Part shown: positions 11,726 to 23,201 of the stretch, in pieces
Numbering within the stretch: the stretch's first letter is position 1
How the letters are laid out: every line of letters starts with the position of its first letter
From: Calocera cornea HHB12733
Lineage: Eukaryota; Basidiomycota; Dacrymycetes; Dacrymycetales; Dacrymycetaceae
Direction of reading: 5' to 3'
Length of the DNA: 64,000 bases
NCBI GenBank assembly: GCA_001632435.1
Contig: KV424043.1
Coordinates: 27,209 to 91,208, forward strand
Program-made: the position numbers and the translations under genes
The notes under the pieces: model-generated
Databases searched by the model: none
What the model was told of the DNA's origin: nothing
Seen by the model: only the letters and a program-made list of their open reading frames with translations

Positions 11726-12435
11726 TCAATCATGCTTCTTCTCCATAAACTGCGGCACAAGCTCGATAAAGTACCCATCGGGATCTTGGATCATCGCGAT
11801 CTGCTTGTACACCTCCTTATACCCATCCACGATCTCCACCTTCCCGGGCGGTACGGGGATCGTCTCGTTCGTCGCGACGCCGAGGGGCTTGAACACCTTG
11901 GCTCCGAACTTCTCCAGCCGGGCCAGGGCAGTGGACACATTGGGAACCGTCAGTCCGATGTGACCGCTGTAGCGCGTAAGCTCTCGTATCCATGACCAGG
12001 ATGGTACAGCAGTGAACGCACAAGCCATAATGAGGCGCCTCGTTCCCATTGTTGTACCTGAGCCCCTCTTCGTCCTCCGTCCCATGGACATGTATCAGCT
12101 CCAGCAGCCCGTCCCGCCGCTGCATCTTGGCGAACGTCTCCTCGGGCGTCCAGCCATGCTGTGGGTAGCCCATGTAGTACACTGTCATGGGGCCGGAGTT
12201 GAAGGTGAACACCAGACGCAGGCCGATGCCATCGAGGTAGAAGGGGAGGGAGACGCTGGGGTCCTGACCATAGTAGTGTCAACACAACGGCATTACATAC
12301 CAGTCAAGAGCAGGGACGCACCTTGATCCGGAGCATGAGATGGTTCAATCGCCATCCGACTGTTTCCTCTGGCTGAGGCGCCCACTCCCTCTCGATAACA
12401 TGCAAACCCGGCTCAGGTGCGGTGACTTTCCCCAT
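11726..12435 (-). CDS. glyoxalase I (lactoylglutathione lyase)
   Basis: Converts the hemithioacetal of methylglyoxal and glutathione to S-lactoylglutathione in the cytosol. Three exons (12435-12322, 12263-12022, 11966-11726) give 198 residues, normal for a single-unit (two half-domain) enzyme. Candidate metal ligands lie in the expected order: His of RLNHLMLRIKD, Glu of GLLELIHVHG, His of GFGHIGLTV (restored by splicing), and Glu of GYFIELVP. The substrate-site stretches DPSVSLPFYLDGIG and VFTFNSGPMTVYYMGYP are present. The start is the first Met of the frame (MGKVTAPEPG), and no targeting peptide is seen. Confidence 0.9.
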
Positions 12436-12658
12436 ATCCTCTTTGTGTTCGCAGATGGTGCTGGTACAGATGAGAGTCGCGCACGACGACTCGAGTTCTG
12501 GAGCGCTACATTTGGGCTGTCGAGCTGGTTGGAAGGGTAATCTATTGCCGGTTGATGGTTTAAGGCAGCAGTCTGGTCATGCACCTGACCCTGCCAAGGG
12601 CTCATTATGCCTGTTTAGAAGCACAGCCACTTACAGCGTGACTGAATTCTCAAAGTGT

Positions 12659-13036
12659 TTAGGAGCAGTAGTAACCTTCAAAAACATTACAGCATGAACA
12701 ATATTGGTAATAGGACAATTGTGCAGTGCCTTGTGCCGCTGGCATGCCGTAGAAATAAGCGAAACGCGATCGTATTCCCTTGTGGTTTAGATAGAATGAG
12801 ACGAAGCGAAGATCTGACAAACATCCAGTGTTTTTGCATAGCAGAATGATTTCAGAAATACCAGCCTGCTCATTTGTGACGTAGACATCTAGGAGCAACA
12901 GATCGTCCCAGTCGCGATGAGGAGGGAGCATGGCTGGATCGTAGACAAGCTGTGAAGGGACCAACGGGAAGGGCGCGATTCGGTCACTTGCTTCCGAAAG
13001 GCTCCGTGGGCGGTCCTCGATTAGAACACCTCCCAT
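12659..13036 (-). CDS. hypothetical protein, doubtful
   Basis: A 125-residue single-exon frame lies divergent from and only about 60 bases upstream of the complex I gene. It begins MGGVLIEDRPRSLSEASD and includes a PLVPSQLVYDPAMLPPHRDW stretch and a DDLLLLDVYV stretch. The carboxyl end is Cys/Tyr-rich. I do not recognise a family. The first half has codon use like a real exon; the last third looks less convincing and may be read-through beyond a splice donor. It could instead be 5' leader sequence of the neighbour. Confidence 0.3.
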   Translation of the reverse strand: MGGVLIEDRPRSLSEASDRIAPFPLVPSQLVYDPAMLPPHRDWDDLLLLDVYVTNEQAGISEIILLCKNTGCLSDLRFVSFYLNHKGIRSRFAYFYGMPAAQGTAQLSYYQYCSCCNVFEGYYCS

Positions 13037-13096
13037 TCATCAGGCGCCGCTCATCACCCATCCCGCCGCTCTCGAGTACCTAGACGTCGAGCAACC

Positions 13097-15023
13097 ATGC
13101 TCGCAAAGGCTGCAGCAAGGCGGGGTACGCAAAGGTGGTCATCATCATGGTATGACTGCTGACTTAGTCGGTGCTACAGGGCTCAGGCCGTTGAGGAACG
13201 TGCAGCTGCAGCGAGGGTTCGCAACAGTACAGGATCCACCAGTTAGACACTATGGAGGCCTCAAGGACCAGGTACGAGAGCCTCACAACCGCTTGGGGAT
13301 ATCTGCTGATGTCCTTTTAGGACCGCATCTTTACCGTAAGCTGGCAGACGCGGGTTTACTTGTGATTCATCTTGACTCCTGGTATCAGAACCTGTACTCT
13401 CGACACGACCACGGTCTGAAGGGTGCCCAAGTGCGTTTCTCTCCCTTTACTGCAGACCTTCGATCTCACCTGGATCTAACAGAGCCGCGGCGACTGGCAT
13501 CGCACAAAGGATATCTTGGCCAAGGGCGATGCCTGGATCATTCAGACGATGAAGGACTCTGGCCTGCGCGGGCGCGGAGGTGCCGGCTTCCCGAGTGGAC
13601 TGAAGTGGAGTTTCATGAACAAGCCGAATTGGAAGGAGGACAAACGGTACGCGCTTCGCTCATGCACAACGCAGTTCCACGTACTCATAGCTGTGTAGAC
13701 CACGCTATCTGGTCGTCAACGCCGATGAGGGTGAGCCCGGCACGTGCAAGGATCGCGAGATCATGCGTGGCGACCCGCACAAGCTGGTCGAAGGCTGCCT
13801 CGTCGCCGGCCGCGCCATGAACGCGAATGCAGCATACATCTACATCCGAGGCGAGTTCTATCAGGAGGCATCCCACGTCCAGCAGGCGATCACCGAGGCG
13901 TACAAGGCTGGTTTGATCGGGAAGAACGCCTGCGGAAGTGGGTACGATTTCGATGTCTACCTGCACCGTGGGGCCGGCGCGTACATCTGCGGGGAGGAGA
14001 CGGCGCTCATCGAGAGCCTCGAGGGGAAGCAGGGTAAGCCGCGCTTGAAGCCGCCTTTCCCTGCCGACGTGGGCCTGTTCGGCTGCCCCTCGACCGTCGC
14101 GAACGTCGAGACCGTCTCCGTGGCGCCGACCATCTGCCGGCGCGGCGGCAAGTGGTTTGCCCAGTTTGGGAGGGAGCGGAACCAGGGGACGAAGCTCTTC
14201 TGCATCTCCGGGCATGTCAATAACCCGTGCACGATTGAGGAGGAAATGAGCATCCCGCTCAAGGAGCTCGTGGAGAAGCACTGCGGTGGTGTTAGGGGTG
14301 GGTGGGACAACTTGCTGGGCATCGTGCCGGGTGGTAGCAGTGTGCCTATCCTGCCCATAAAGAAGTGCGAGGAAGTGTTGTAAGTCTTCTTGCTCATTTG
14401 GATTGATGTGCAGAACTGATGCTCAATCAGGATGGACTTCGACTCCCTGCGTGACGCTCAATCCGGCCTCGGAACTGGCGCTGTCATCGTCATGGACAAG
14501 TCGACCGACGTGGTGGCGGCGATCGCCCGTTTCTCGCACTTCTACAAGCACGAGTCTTGCGGACAGTGCACGCCGTGTCGCGAGGGGACGACGTGGATGA
14601 TGAACATGATGGACCGCTTCGCGGAGGGGCGCGGGCAGGAGAGGGAGATTGATATGCTGCTGGAGCTCACGTGCGTCCACGGTCTTCATACCCCCGGTGC
14701 AGATAACTGACTGCATTACAGTAAGCAAGTTGAGGGTCGCACAATCTGCGCCCTGGGTGATGCTGCTGCTTGGCCCATTCAAGGGCTTATGCGCCACTTC
14801 CGTGCGTCTCATTATCCATCACCGTCTGAATCATCACTGACACACACTTACAGGTCCTGAAGTCGAGAAGCGCCTTGCCACGTTCAAGGCCGCCAACGGC
14901 CCCGTCCTGTTCGGCGGCAGGCTGCAGAGAGACGCCGTGTCTGACCTTGCCATCCCTGACAACATGGGCCCTGAGCGCACCCCTCCGGAGCAACAGCTCG
15001 CTCCTCCCCCATCGGGGCTTTGA
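13097..15023 (+). CDS. NADH:ubiquinone oxidoreductase 51 kDa (flavoprotein 1) subunit
   Basis: The NADH-binding subunit of mitochondrial complex I (NDUFV1/NuoF homologue). It carries FMN and iron-sulfur cluster N3. Nine exons (13097-13124, 13180-13271, 13321-13335, 13389-13430, 13483-13646, 13699-14379, 14431-14670, 14722-14801, 14854-15023) join to 503 residues. A basic, hydroxylated N-terminus ([19 protein letters not shown]) looks like a mitochondrial presequence. Landmarks: DRIFTNLY, the glycine-rich [16 protein letters not shown] (NADH/FMN site), [30 protein letters not shown], and the cluster motif [13 protein letters not shown] with its fourth Cys in [13 protein letters not shown]. The third exon is a 15-base microexon coding DRIFT. 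Confidence 0.95.
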
Positions 15024-15545
15024 AAGCATTGCTCGTCACGTACAATATGTAGGAAGTCATGCGGATGTTCCTAGCTATAATCAAGCTTATTTCCCCAACT
15101 GTCCTCCAATTTGCGAAGTTTTTGCGAGATGCGGAAGTCTCACTTGTCTGGCGGGTGGTCCCAGTGACTTGGGAAGGACGGGACGATCTGGCCCCTCGAC
15201 TGTGGCATATTGGGCATGTACACGCCTTCGTGCTGGTATGTGGGGATGACAAAGTACGCAGATTAATTGCCATGCTTGTACAATACAACAGGGGTTGTGT
15301 GCGACACACGAACGTGCCTGACGTGGCGCGCGTCCGATAAAGATGTGGTTCCGATACGTAGACAGCGTGGAAAGGGCTCCGATCCCTGATCTCGTCATCG
15401 TCGTCTGAATGTCGACCATGCATGCCGTGGCAGCGGCATCGCTGACCCACACGTCGCACCAGCGTCAGCATACATCCCGCTCAGCGATCGCCGATCCGTC
15501 CATATCCCTCCGGTATTGCGGGAACGCTCGCGCAATAAAGACAAC
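15024..15545. other. intergenic, nothing identified
   Basis: Terminator region of the complex I gene and promoter region of the cytochrome b561 gene. Open frames are present on both strands but show no family resemblance. Confidence 0.4.
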
Positions 15546-16440
15546 ATGGCCGACGTCCAGCTCAGGCAGACATACCCCACACCGCAGACACCGATGGTCA
15601 TGGAGACACCAGAGCAGGAGCCACTGCTGGATGACGGAGAGAGGACAGTCGTGCCAGAGCTGCCCACGGCTGAGCCGGCGAAGAGGGTGGTGAAGGAGGA
15701 ACGAGGTGCGTTCATAGTACTTCGCTGTATGATGGAACACTAACAAAGGGGGACAGCCGGGGACTCGATTTTCTACCTGGTCGCATATGCTGGACTCTTG
15801 CTGTTCGTTCTCTCAGCTTGGTACATGGTATTATCGACGGGCTTTTCAAAGCTAGGATGGTTTGCATACCATCCGACGTTCCAGAGTCTGGGCATCGCGG
15901 TCATGGTTGTTGGTACGCCCATGTATATGCTAAGCAATTGGACAGTGCTCACATTTATTCACAGCGATCGAAACACTCCAACCGACCGCAACACCACTAT
16001 CGAAGAAGCTCGGACTGGTGCGCCACCAAAACTTGCAGATCGCGGCCCTCGTCCTCCTCTCCCTGGGCACAAGCACGATGGTGATCAACAAGATCACACA
16101 CTCTGCGCCGCACATAACGACGTGGCATGCCTCCTTCGGCCTTGTCTCCTACATCTGGCTCTGGGTGCAGTCCACCATCGGCGCAGCTAGCGTATGGTGG
16201 AAGGGTGTCGCCTTTGGCGGGGAGGTGAAGGCGAAGCGGATGTGGAAGTGGCACAGGATCAGCGGGTATGCAATGCTGCTGTGGATGATGGCGACTGTGT
16301 TCTTGGCCGGGGAGTACAGCGATTGGGCGAGGGGCGTGAGCGGGCCCGTGTTTAGGGGTTTGGGGTTTGGGGTGAGCTTGGTGCTTGTTCTTGTCGGTGT
16401 GCTGGGAAGGATGAGGGTGGGGAAGATGCGATTTTGGTGA
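15546..16440 (+). CDS. cytochrome b561 domain membrane protein
   Basis: Predicted transmembrane electron carrier with two b hemes, likely moving electrons from ascorbate or a similar donor across an internal membrane or reducing ferric iron. Three exons (15546-15705, 15757-15912, 15965-16440) give 263 residues. A hydrophilic acidic N-terminus of about 55 residues is followed by six likely membrane helices. Candidate heme histidines lie in the usual order: YHPTFQSLG, VRHQNLQ, TTWHASFG and KWHRISGY. No DOMON domain or signal peptide is present, so this is the stand-alone b561 form. The last helix is followed directly by a short basic tail (GRMRVGKMRFW). The start is the Met at MADVQLRQTYP; an in-frame Met 10 codons upstream is less likely. 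Confidence 0.87.
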
Positions 16441-16887
16441 TTGTTTTGCCATTGCAGCCCGCCCCTGTTGCACCTGCGTACGTCCATTTAGGTTAATCGG
16501 ACGAGCCCGTTGTTGACGATAGTGAACTCAATCCTACTTCGTTCATGTATTTGTAGTGAATTCGTCGGAGTTCCGACAAGTCACGACCTTGCCTTCTAGC
16601 GTGGAATCCAGCCGTCTCCTGTCCGCAATCCTTTGGAAGCTCCTCCTGCCGACATTCTCGCGACAAAGCAGCCTTGTGACCTCCCTGCGATACGTAAAGT
16701 ACACGGCCCTCTATCCCTGCCAGCGAGTGCATATAAAGCGGAGGGAGGAGTGTGGTGTGGGACATCGCAAGCCCTTCTTGAATCTTTCTCTCCGAAAATA
16801 CTTGTATCCCATTGAGAGTCTACCCAAAGTAAGCTGACTGCATTGTAGAACCTGTTGACCGGCTGATTCTGACTCTGCTCCCAAGTT
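16441..16887. other. 3' end of b561 gene and promoter of paralogue P1
   Basis: No coding exon is supported. The segment contains the TATA box listed separately and is the left border of the paralogue cluster. Confidence 0.4.
16732..16737 (+). promoter_or_regulatory. TATA box of paralogue P1
   Basis: TATAAA lies about 150 bases upstream of the P1 start codon in a region without other genes. Confidence 0.45.
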
Positions 16888-18170
16888 ATGGCTACCCAAT
16901 CCAGGTGCGTAGACCATATCAGCACGCCATGAACTTGCTGATAACGTGACGCTGTGCATACCCCAGGTCCAATAGAAACGTGAACCTGATTTCCGAGACC
17001 AAGGAGAGTCTGTCTGAGGGAGAGGCGAAGAGATCCGTAGAATACTGGACGTATGATCTGGCATCATCCCCGTGATCGGCAGGCTCACAGTGTGATAGCT
17101 TCTCCAACAGCGTCGCGGCTGATATCGACTTCGCCTGCGGTGATTCCCATGCCTTCGAGATCATCACGCGTGTCGCACTGCCTGACCTCTTCGCCTTCAA
17201 AGGAACCTCAACCTCCATGGCCGGAGCGATCTCTGACGGGCTCCACACGACTGGAACCTTCTTCTGGAACAAGACGGCCGAGCTCGTCAATGCCAATAAC
17301 CTCGTTTACCACGCCAAGAACAGCGCCGATTCGCTGACCGTCACGTTCTACGAGGACCTGTCCCCGACGGGAGATGCTTCGGGAGAGGCACAGGAAAGGG
17401 AAGCTCTTGCTCACTTCACGAGAGAACACATCGCAGGTCTCGAACTAGATGTCAGGGGTGCTTGTCTGTTCACGTAAGTTACCAACTGTGGCATACAGAG
17501 CGGCTGGATACTGATGAAACGTCCACATATGCACAGTGGGTCAATCGGAAACTTGTAAGGATTTCGTCTCCTGCCCTCTTCACGTCGCATCACCCATTGG
17601 TCTAACACCTGTACTAGCCTGACGGCTAGCGCAAGCGTCGAGATCAAGGTCGCACACCCGGAGATTCAGCTCCGCATGCAGACTGACTACAAGGACTATT
17701 CCTGCGTCTGCCTGGGTGCGAGCCCAGCTAAGGTATCAGGCGTTCCCGAAACAGCGAACGTCCCGGCCCAACAGATCGAGCTGGTCATGAAGACTGATTA
17801 CAAGGACTATTCCTGCCTCTGCCTGAGCGACAACACCACCATCAGCGTGCCTGAAAAGCCGATCACCACAGCAGGACACACGTTCTACTACGGTGGCGGC
17901 TGGCAGAAGGGAGATGCTGTCAAGGACTACGCGTTCACTTTTACGATCCGGAAGGAAGGGCCAGAGAAGACGGTGTGTGTGACGTTCCTTCGGGAGAAGA
18001 AGGTTGAAAATGGGAAGGGGCCCGAGGCGTTTGCGTACTTGCCGCTGAAGGGGATCAACTATGAGGGGCAGTTTGATGTCGAGGGCGCTTGCGAGTGGCA
18101 TACCCAGGTTGGCCCATTTGCGACTCTCGCAGCAAGACGTGCACTCATGCCCTTTTCTTTGCAGCGCTGA
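16888..18170 (+). CDS. cluster paralogue P1, units B-C
   Basis: Unknown family; no function is assigned. Six exons (16888-16904, 16967-17050, 17111-17473, 17537-17554, 17618-18107, 18165-18170) give 325 residues. A short first exon MATQSR leads to a charged linker, then a B unit (TTGTFFWNKTAELVN, LTVTFYEDLSPTG, LDVRGACLFT) and a C unit (DYKDYSCLCL, FTFTIRKEGPEKTV, AYLPLKGINYEG, DVEGACEWHTQ). The opening strand of C is present twice in tandem (MQTDYKDYSCVCL and MKTDYKDYSCLCL, about 37 residues apart), a local duplication or an unrecognised intron. The last exon adds only Arg and the stop. No signal peptide or membrane helix is seen, so a cytosolic protein is inferred. The A unit present in P2, P5 and P7 is missing. 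Confidence 0.75.
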
Positions 18171-19929
18171 GCTTGCCATCAGGGCGTAAGGAAGCCCGCA
18201 CGTCATTCATGCTGGATTAAATAGCACCAAACCCGACATGCATCAGGAAGAAAGTATGATTGTATGCAGTTCTGTTTTCTCGTCAGGGATGTGGTGTGTT
18301 CTTCATGCTCACGCGCCGCGACGGAGCAGTGCACATCCTCAGTCAGTCGCAGACCAGGGTTTGTCCGGAGCGGTGCGCCTGATGTGTCAGCCCCCCCTTC
18401 AAATCAAGCCAAATCAAGGCGACTGGAGAATGTACGCTGGTGACGCGAGCGTTCGAGAAATGAGGCGCGGTGAGACGAGTGGGAGGTGCGGCGAGCGTGA
18501 AGCCCCCGTGCGCCGATCGTCCCGTCACTCCCGTGTGTTCCCATGGACCGAGAAGGGATCCGAGATGTTACCCGGCAGGCAGGTTGCACATCAATCGCTT
18601 GTGCAATTGTACTGAATAATAGCTCACCGATGCGCCCCTCTAGTATTACTCTCTGGAACCGCTCAGACCGGTGCTGACAAAGATAGCAACAATAAGCAAG
18701 CACACTGTAACAAAATCGGTACTTTGCGTGCGCTTCATCAATGCGATTACCTAACGGATTTCTCGTCCATTTTGTGTTCCTCCTCTCCATAACGGGCGTC
18801 TCGTCCTGCTGTATTGAATGAGCCGACGTCGTACGATGAACAGCATCCTGGAGCCTAGTACCGTTCCCCCCTCGCGATGCTCCTTTCACCTTTCCTCTAT
18901 GATCTCATACCGGCCAGCGCATCTGCCACGCTAGCCCTCCCGATATCTACTGGGCCCGGGCTCCAGTCCGGTGTTTGTGAAGCACCGTCTCTTCCCACAG
19001 AATCTTGTACTCAAGTGCTACTAACCAGTCTGCTCCGAGCATGATTGGCCCACAGTGAGCCTGGGTCGCGGAATTTGGTGAATAGATCGAGCTGGTCCTC
19101 CTGCTTTCCAGCCCAGAAGATATGTGTAGCGTCCCCGCACACAAATGGTTCCAGAACCTCCTATCAAGTCTTTTGGTGTTCCAGGGTAGTGGGCGGTTGT
19201 GATGTCCTCTGTTGACGCCGTCTCAGTAAAGGAAGCTCATGACTATGCAGCCAGCAGATGATAACGCATGAACTCCCCCTCCTTCATACCTGTCCATGAA
19301 GCAGTATCTCTCAGGCTCCTGAGCTGCTCTTGGAGCATCGTTATTTTGGAAGGCCTGTAGTTCCTACTCAGTCACTTCCTAGATAGGAATAATGACTTGA
19401 GGAGACCGTTGGATGCGGAGCGCCACCAGTCCAGACTCCAGTCCGACAACAGCTCAGCCTTTGGGACTACCGTCAGACCCCGCGGCTTTCCGCAGCTTGA
19501 AATCCGTCGTTTACCTTCTTCCGGTCTAGAAGTCATTGCTAGCGTCCCCGCAACCCTTGTCCATCTCCTTTCACCGGTACTATCTTGTGGAAGGCGCTGG
19601 GCCCGGAAATGTGACTTGCTAAGGGATAACCCTCTGCGCAAATGGGGACCGTGGCCCCTAGATGGTACGCGGGCCCGACTGTCACGAAACACATTTAAAT
19701 GAGTGAAAGGCAGCAGGCTGTCTACCTCAGTACCACGACTTCACCTTGAATCAGTGACCCCATTTATCTTCACACAGTACTGAGCACGCGGAACGTGAGT
19801 AGACTGGTCTCTCAAAGGTCTCAATGGATTGTTCTGATCAAAGGGCAGACCATGAACATTACCACTGGGTTTGTTTCCTGTCACAGAGATTGAGACAGTC
19901 CTATTTCAGCTGATGCTCGTGCTTCAGAG
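18171..19929. other. long intergenic stretch with duplicated 3' flank
   Basis: No gene is supported. About 18330-18545 resembles 21700-21910 downstream of P2 (see repeats). The remainder has scattered short frames only, none with splice partners or family resemblance. Confidence 0.4.
18330..18545 (+). repeat. duplicated flank, copy 1 (downstream of P1)
   Basis: Shares the blocks 'ccagggtttgtccggagcgg', 'caaatcaaggcga' and 'gaggcgcggtgagacgagtg' in the same order with 21700-21910, at similar spacing. It shows that the segment copied between P1 and P2 extended well beyond the coding region. Confidence 0.7.
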
Positions 19930-21532
19930 CTGCTACGAAGGGATCGGAGATTGACGCCTCTCAGTGAGTCAGTTGCAGTGAGAGTTCCTTGGCATTCCCT
20001 TCTCACCGTAACCAATCACAGCCTGTCCACCCAGATCCCAGTCGAATTCCTTGTACTGAGCCGTACCGAGCCCTCGGACCATATTGCTCTGTCCATGTCG
20101 ACCCGAGTTGACCATGAAGGCAAAGTCATTTCCGTTGGTGGACACGGACTCGGTCGTCTGGCCATGGAGATCCTGGCCAAAGATGGATGGTTCTCGTTCG
20201 ACCGCATCGACAATCTGAATGGAGGAAAGACGACGAGCTGTACATTCTACGCGGAAATCATCGGCGGGACGCTTCTTATCTCCTTCTACGAGTATAAGGA
20301 GGTTCAAGGTGCCGAGCCCAGGCAGCTCATCGGCCAGTACAAGAAAGAGAAGGTCGGAGGTCGTCTAGCTGCCCGCGGCACATGCACACTCCAGTAAGTC
20401 TTCAGAAATAAATCTCATGTGGACAGCTCAACTAATGGGAACTACCTGAAAGGGTCGAGAAGGTATCGTTGGGGGCTCTGGATGACGTGGAGGACGAGGC
20501 GACTGATACGGAAGTGGACGCTGCAGACGTGAAGCCGACGTCATTGCTGTATGCGACATCCCCCTCCTAGAGGAGTGTCGAACTAACAAGATTCACACAG
20601 CTACGCCCAAAGTACCGAAGTCGTGTGGATGGCCGACTATGACCCTAGAGCCCTCTACATGAGCTCTCTTCTGTCCCTCCCCGATCCCGCCGTGATCACG
20701 TCCAGCGCAATCACCGTGACCGGAAGCCTTAGATATGGGGCTAGCGACCAGGCGACGTTCTGGTGGAATTCGGATGAGGAACTCCTCAATACCCCGAAGA
20801 TCGCGTTCCATGCTAAAGACAGGAAGAAAGGGTTCAGGATTCAGTTCTACGAGGATTTGTCAGAGGGCGGTGAGATAAAGCATGGCAGAGAGCTAGCGCG
20901 TTGCGAAGGGCCCCACTTCGGGCTCAACCTGAAGCTCGACCTGATAGGAACTTATCAGTTCGAGTGAGTCTTCCGATTTCAGAATGTCATTCAACTTCTG
21001 ATGAAGGGCTCTACTATGTTCAGGTTCACTTACAGATATCCGTACGCATCTCTATTTTAGACGCTTGCGCGATTTGCGGCAATACGTACTGATAAGAAGC
21101 AGCGAGAAGGCCAACGCGAGTATCACGATGCAGATGCACAATACCGCGGTCGAATTGCACATGCAAACCGACTACAAACGCTACTCCTGCGTCTGCCGGG
21201 CGGAGAACGTGATTCCGATCGTCTCCGGCCCGCGCATCTCGGCGACCGGGTTCAAGTACGAGTACGAGGACTGGGAGGATGTGGAAGACCCTGAGGGCTT
21301 GGTCTTCACTTGCACGATCAAAACGGAGAAACCAGGGGAGGGGCCCCTTGTCACGTTCTGGTGCAATGCCGCGATCTCGAAGAACCGTCCGTGGGTCATC
21401 GGGCGGCTGCCGCTCGTCGGCTTGAAGTGCGGGCAGCTGGACGCCAAAGGCAGTTGCGAGTGGTTCACCAAGGTCAGCCTGAGCACCTCGCTTGGAGCAA
21501 GGTACTAATCAAGCCTGTTCGGCTCGCAGTGA
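19930..21532 (+). CDS. cluster paralogue P2, units A-B-C, start unresolved
   Basis: Unknown family. Firm exons: 20022-20393 (A unit: DGWFSFDRIDNLNGG, LLISFYEYKEV, LIGQYKKEKV, ARGTCTLQ), 20453-20548 (acidic linker), 20601-20963 (B unit: ATFWWNSDEELLN, RIQFYEDLSEGG, LIGTYQFE), about 21061-21472 (C unit: DYKRYSCVC, EYEDWEDV, GRLPLVGLKCG, AKGSCEWFTK). The stop TGA at 21530-21532 follows the last acceptor directly. An upstream exon around 19930-19962 (ATKGSEIDAS) is likely, but it lacks an ATG: the sister genes read atggctac where this one reads gctgctac. The real start may therefore lie in a further exon or be lost. In the B unit the closing G-x-C-x-F reads G-T-Y-Q-F, so the cysteine is missing. 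Confidence 0.7.
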
Positions 21533-23201
21533 TAACCGCCAAGCGGGGTCCGTCGTTCCTACACAATCAAGTAGTGACAAACGACATTTGTATCGTGAAT
21601 AAAAAAAGGCATATGTGCGGGCTTCATTGTCCTCAGGGATGGAGGTCGAGCCTTCTGGCGTTCTCGCTGCGGCGAAGTAGCGCAGACGCTTAGCCGACGG
21701 CGCACCAGGGTTCGTCCGGAGCGGCACAACTGGTGCCGCTCAGTCGGCTTGATGTCTCGGGGTCGTCTCATCCTGCAATCACCCAAATCAAGGTGAGTGG
21801 TGTTAGCGCACGCCGGTCACGCGAGTGGCCGAGGAACGAGGCGCGGTGAGACGAGTGGGAGGTTCGGCGGAGAGGAATGTGGGCTGACGCCACCCGACTG
21901 TCCCCTATCCTGTGACCCACGTTCCTGTTCCGCGGAGCCAGCTGCTGGCGACGCGGCGCCCCGGAGACGCTTCTCTCTTTCCCCAGACTTCTGTCGCCGC
22001 CGCGCTTCGGTGATTGTTGTCGCGTTCTGCAGCTTCTGTTTCTGGAACGACGACGGGCGCAGTCGGGCACCTTCTCTCCTGTGGCTGTCAAGTGCGAAAG
22101 GGCCATGTCTCATCTCCGGTTCTCGTGGCTGACATAAGCTGCGGAGTCAAGCGGTGATTGGGCGAGGGAAGATAGGGTTCAGGCGCCGATTGTCGCGTCG
22201 TGCGACAGGGTCCGGACAGACACTGGACGGACAGCACGTTCATCTCGACTCGGAGTGCCACCTCGCCCCGCCGCCCCTCCTCGCCCGTGCTGGTTCGACC
22301 TTCCTCACCGAGCCCGTCCGCCAGGGGGCGGGGGCGCTGGCTCCACACCCGCTGGCAGCCGGAGGGCTGGAAGAAGTGCGGGCGCTGGCGTCTTCTCGCC
22401 GTCGTGAAAGATAGGGAATGGTGCTCGGCTCATGCATGCGCCCAATCATCACGTTTCTGGCCCACCACCGCGCACGGGAAGTCGCAGGAAGATACGCATG
22501 CATGGACACACCTTGCTCCACGCTCACCCGACGCATGCACGGGCATCTGTTTGTCTCCCGCTCGACGGTCGCTGATCGAGCATCAGTGGTCCCCTCGTCA
22601 CTCCTCCTGACTCACAAAGGGTGTCGCTGGCCCGCCAACCCCCCCCCCCCACTCGAAATTAGGATTTAGCGCTGGCATGCTCGTCCGAGATCGGTACAGT
22701 CCAACCAGTTGGTTTCCACGCCCCCTACCTGCGCGTCTGCCGCCCGCCGCCTCGCAGTAGCCCATTCAACACTCAGCGCAGCTCGCAGTACGGCACCCTT
22801 TTTCCGTTCCTGAATTGTACATCTACACCGACTCCGCAGCCCGCCCATCCCAAAGTACTACAACAGCCCCACCAGCTCATCATAGCCAGCACAGTTCACC
22901 CCTGACAAGAGCACGCTCTCCACCGCACAATCGCAGAACCGCAGACCGCCGCGGCCCAACCAAGCCAGCCCAGCCTCGCATATACGTACTTGCAAGCCAC
23001 CCCCACACACGTCTTCTGGTCCTGTGGCCTATTTCTGGTCGAACGAGCCTCAGCGACACCCATCATCCGCGCAAAGCCTTTTGTTCCCCTGTCTATCGGT
23101 CTGTGGCGCACCCCTCGCAGCCGACTCTGACCTTGTCGCGGTCGTCGCACGCCGCCTCGCAGCTCACCACCTCGCACCGCCATCGCCTCCCCGCACGAAC
23201 G
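21533..23201. other. intergenic, with duplicated 3' flank and CT-rich leader
   Basis: No gene is supported in 21.5-22.8 kb; 21700-21910 is the second copy of the repeat seen after P1. From about 22.8 kb the plus strand is pyrimidine- and C-rich, which fits the promoter and 5' leader of the small membrane-protein gene starting at 23202. Confidence 0.4.
21700..21910 (+). repeat. duplicated flank, copy 2 (downstream of P2)
   Basis: Second copy of the segment described at 18330-18545. The shared blocks occur in the same order and orientation relative to the paralogue upstream. Confidence 0.7.
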
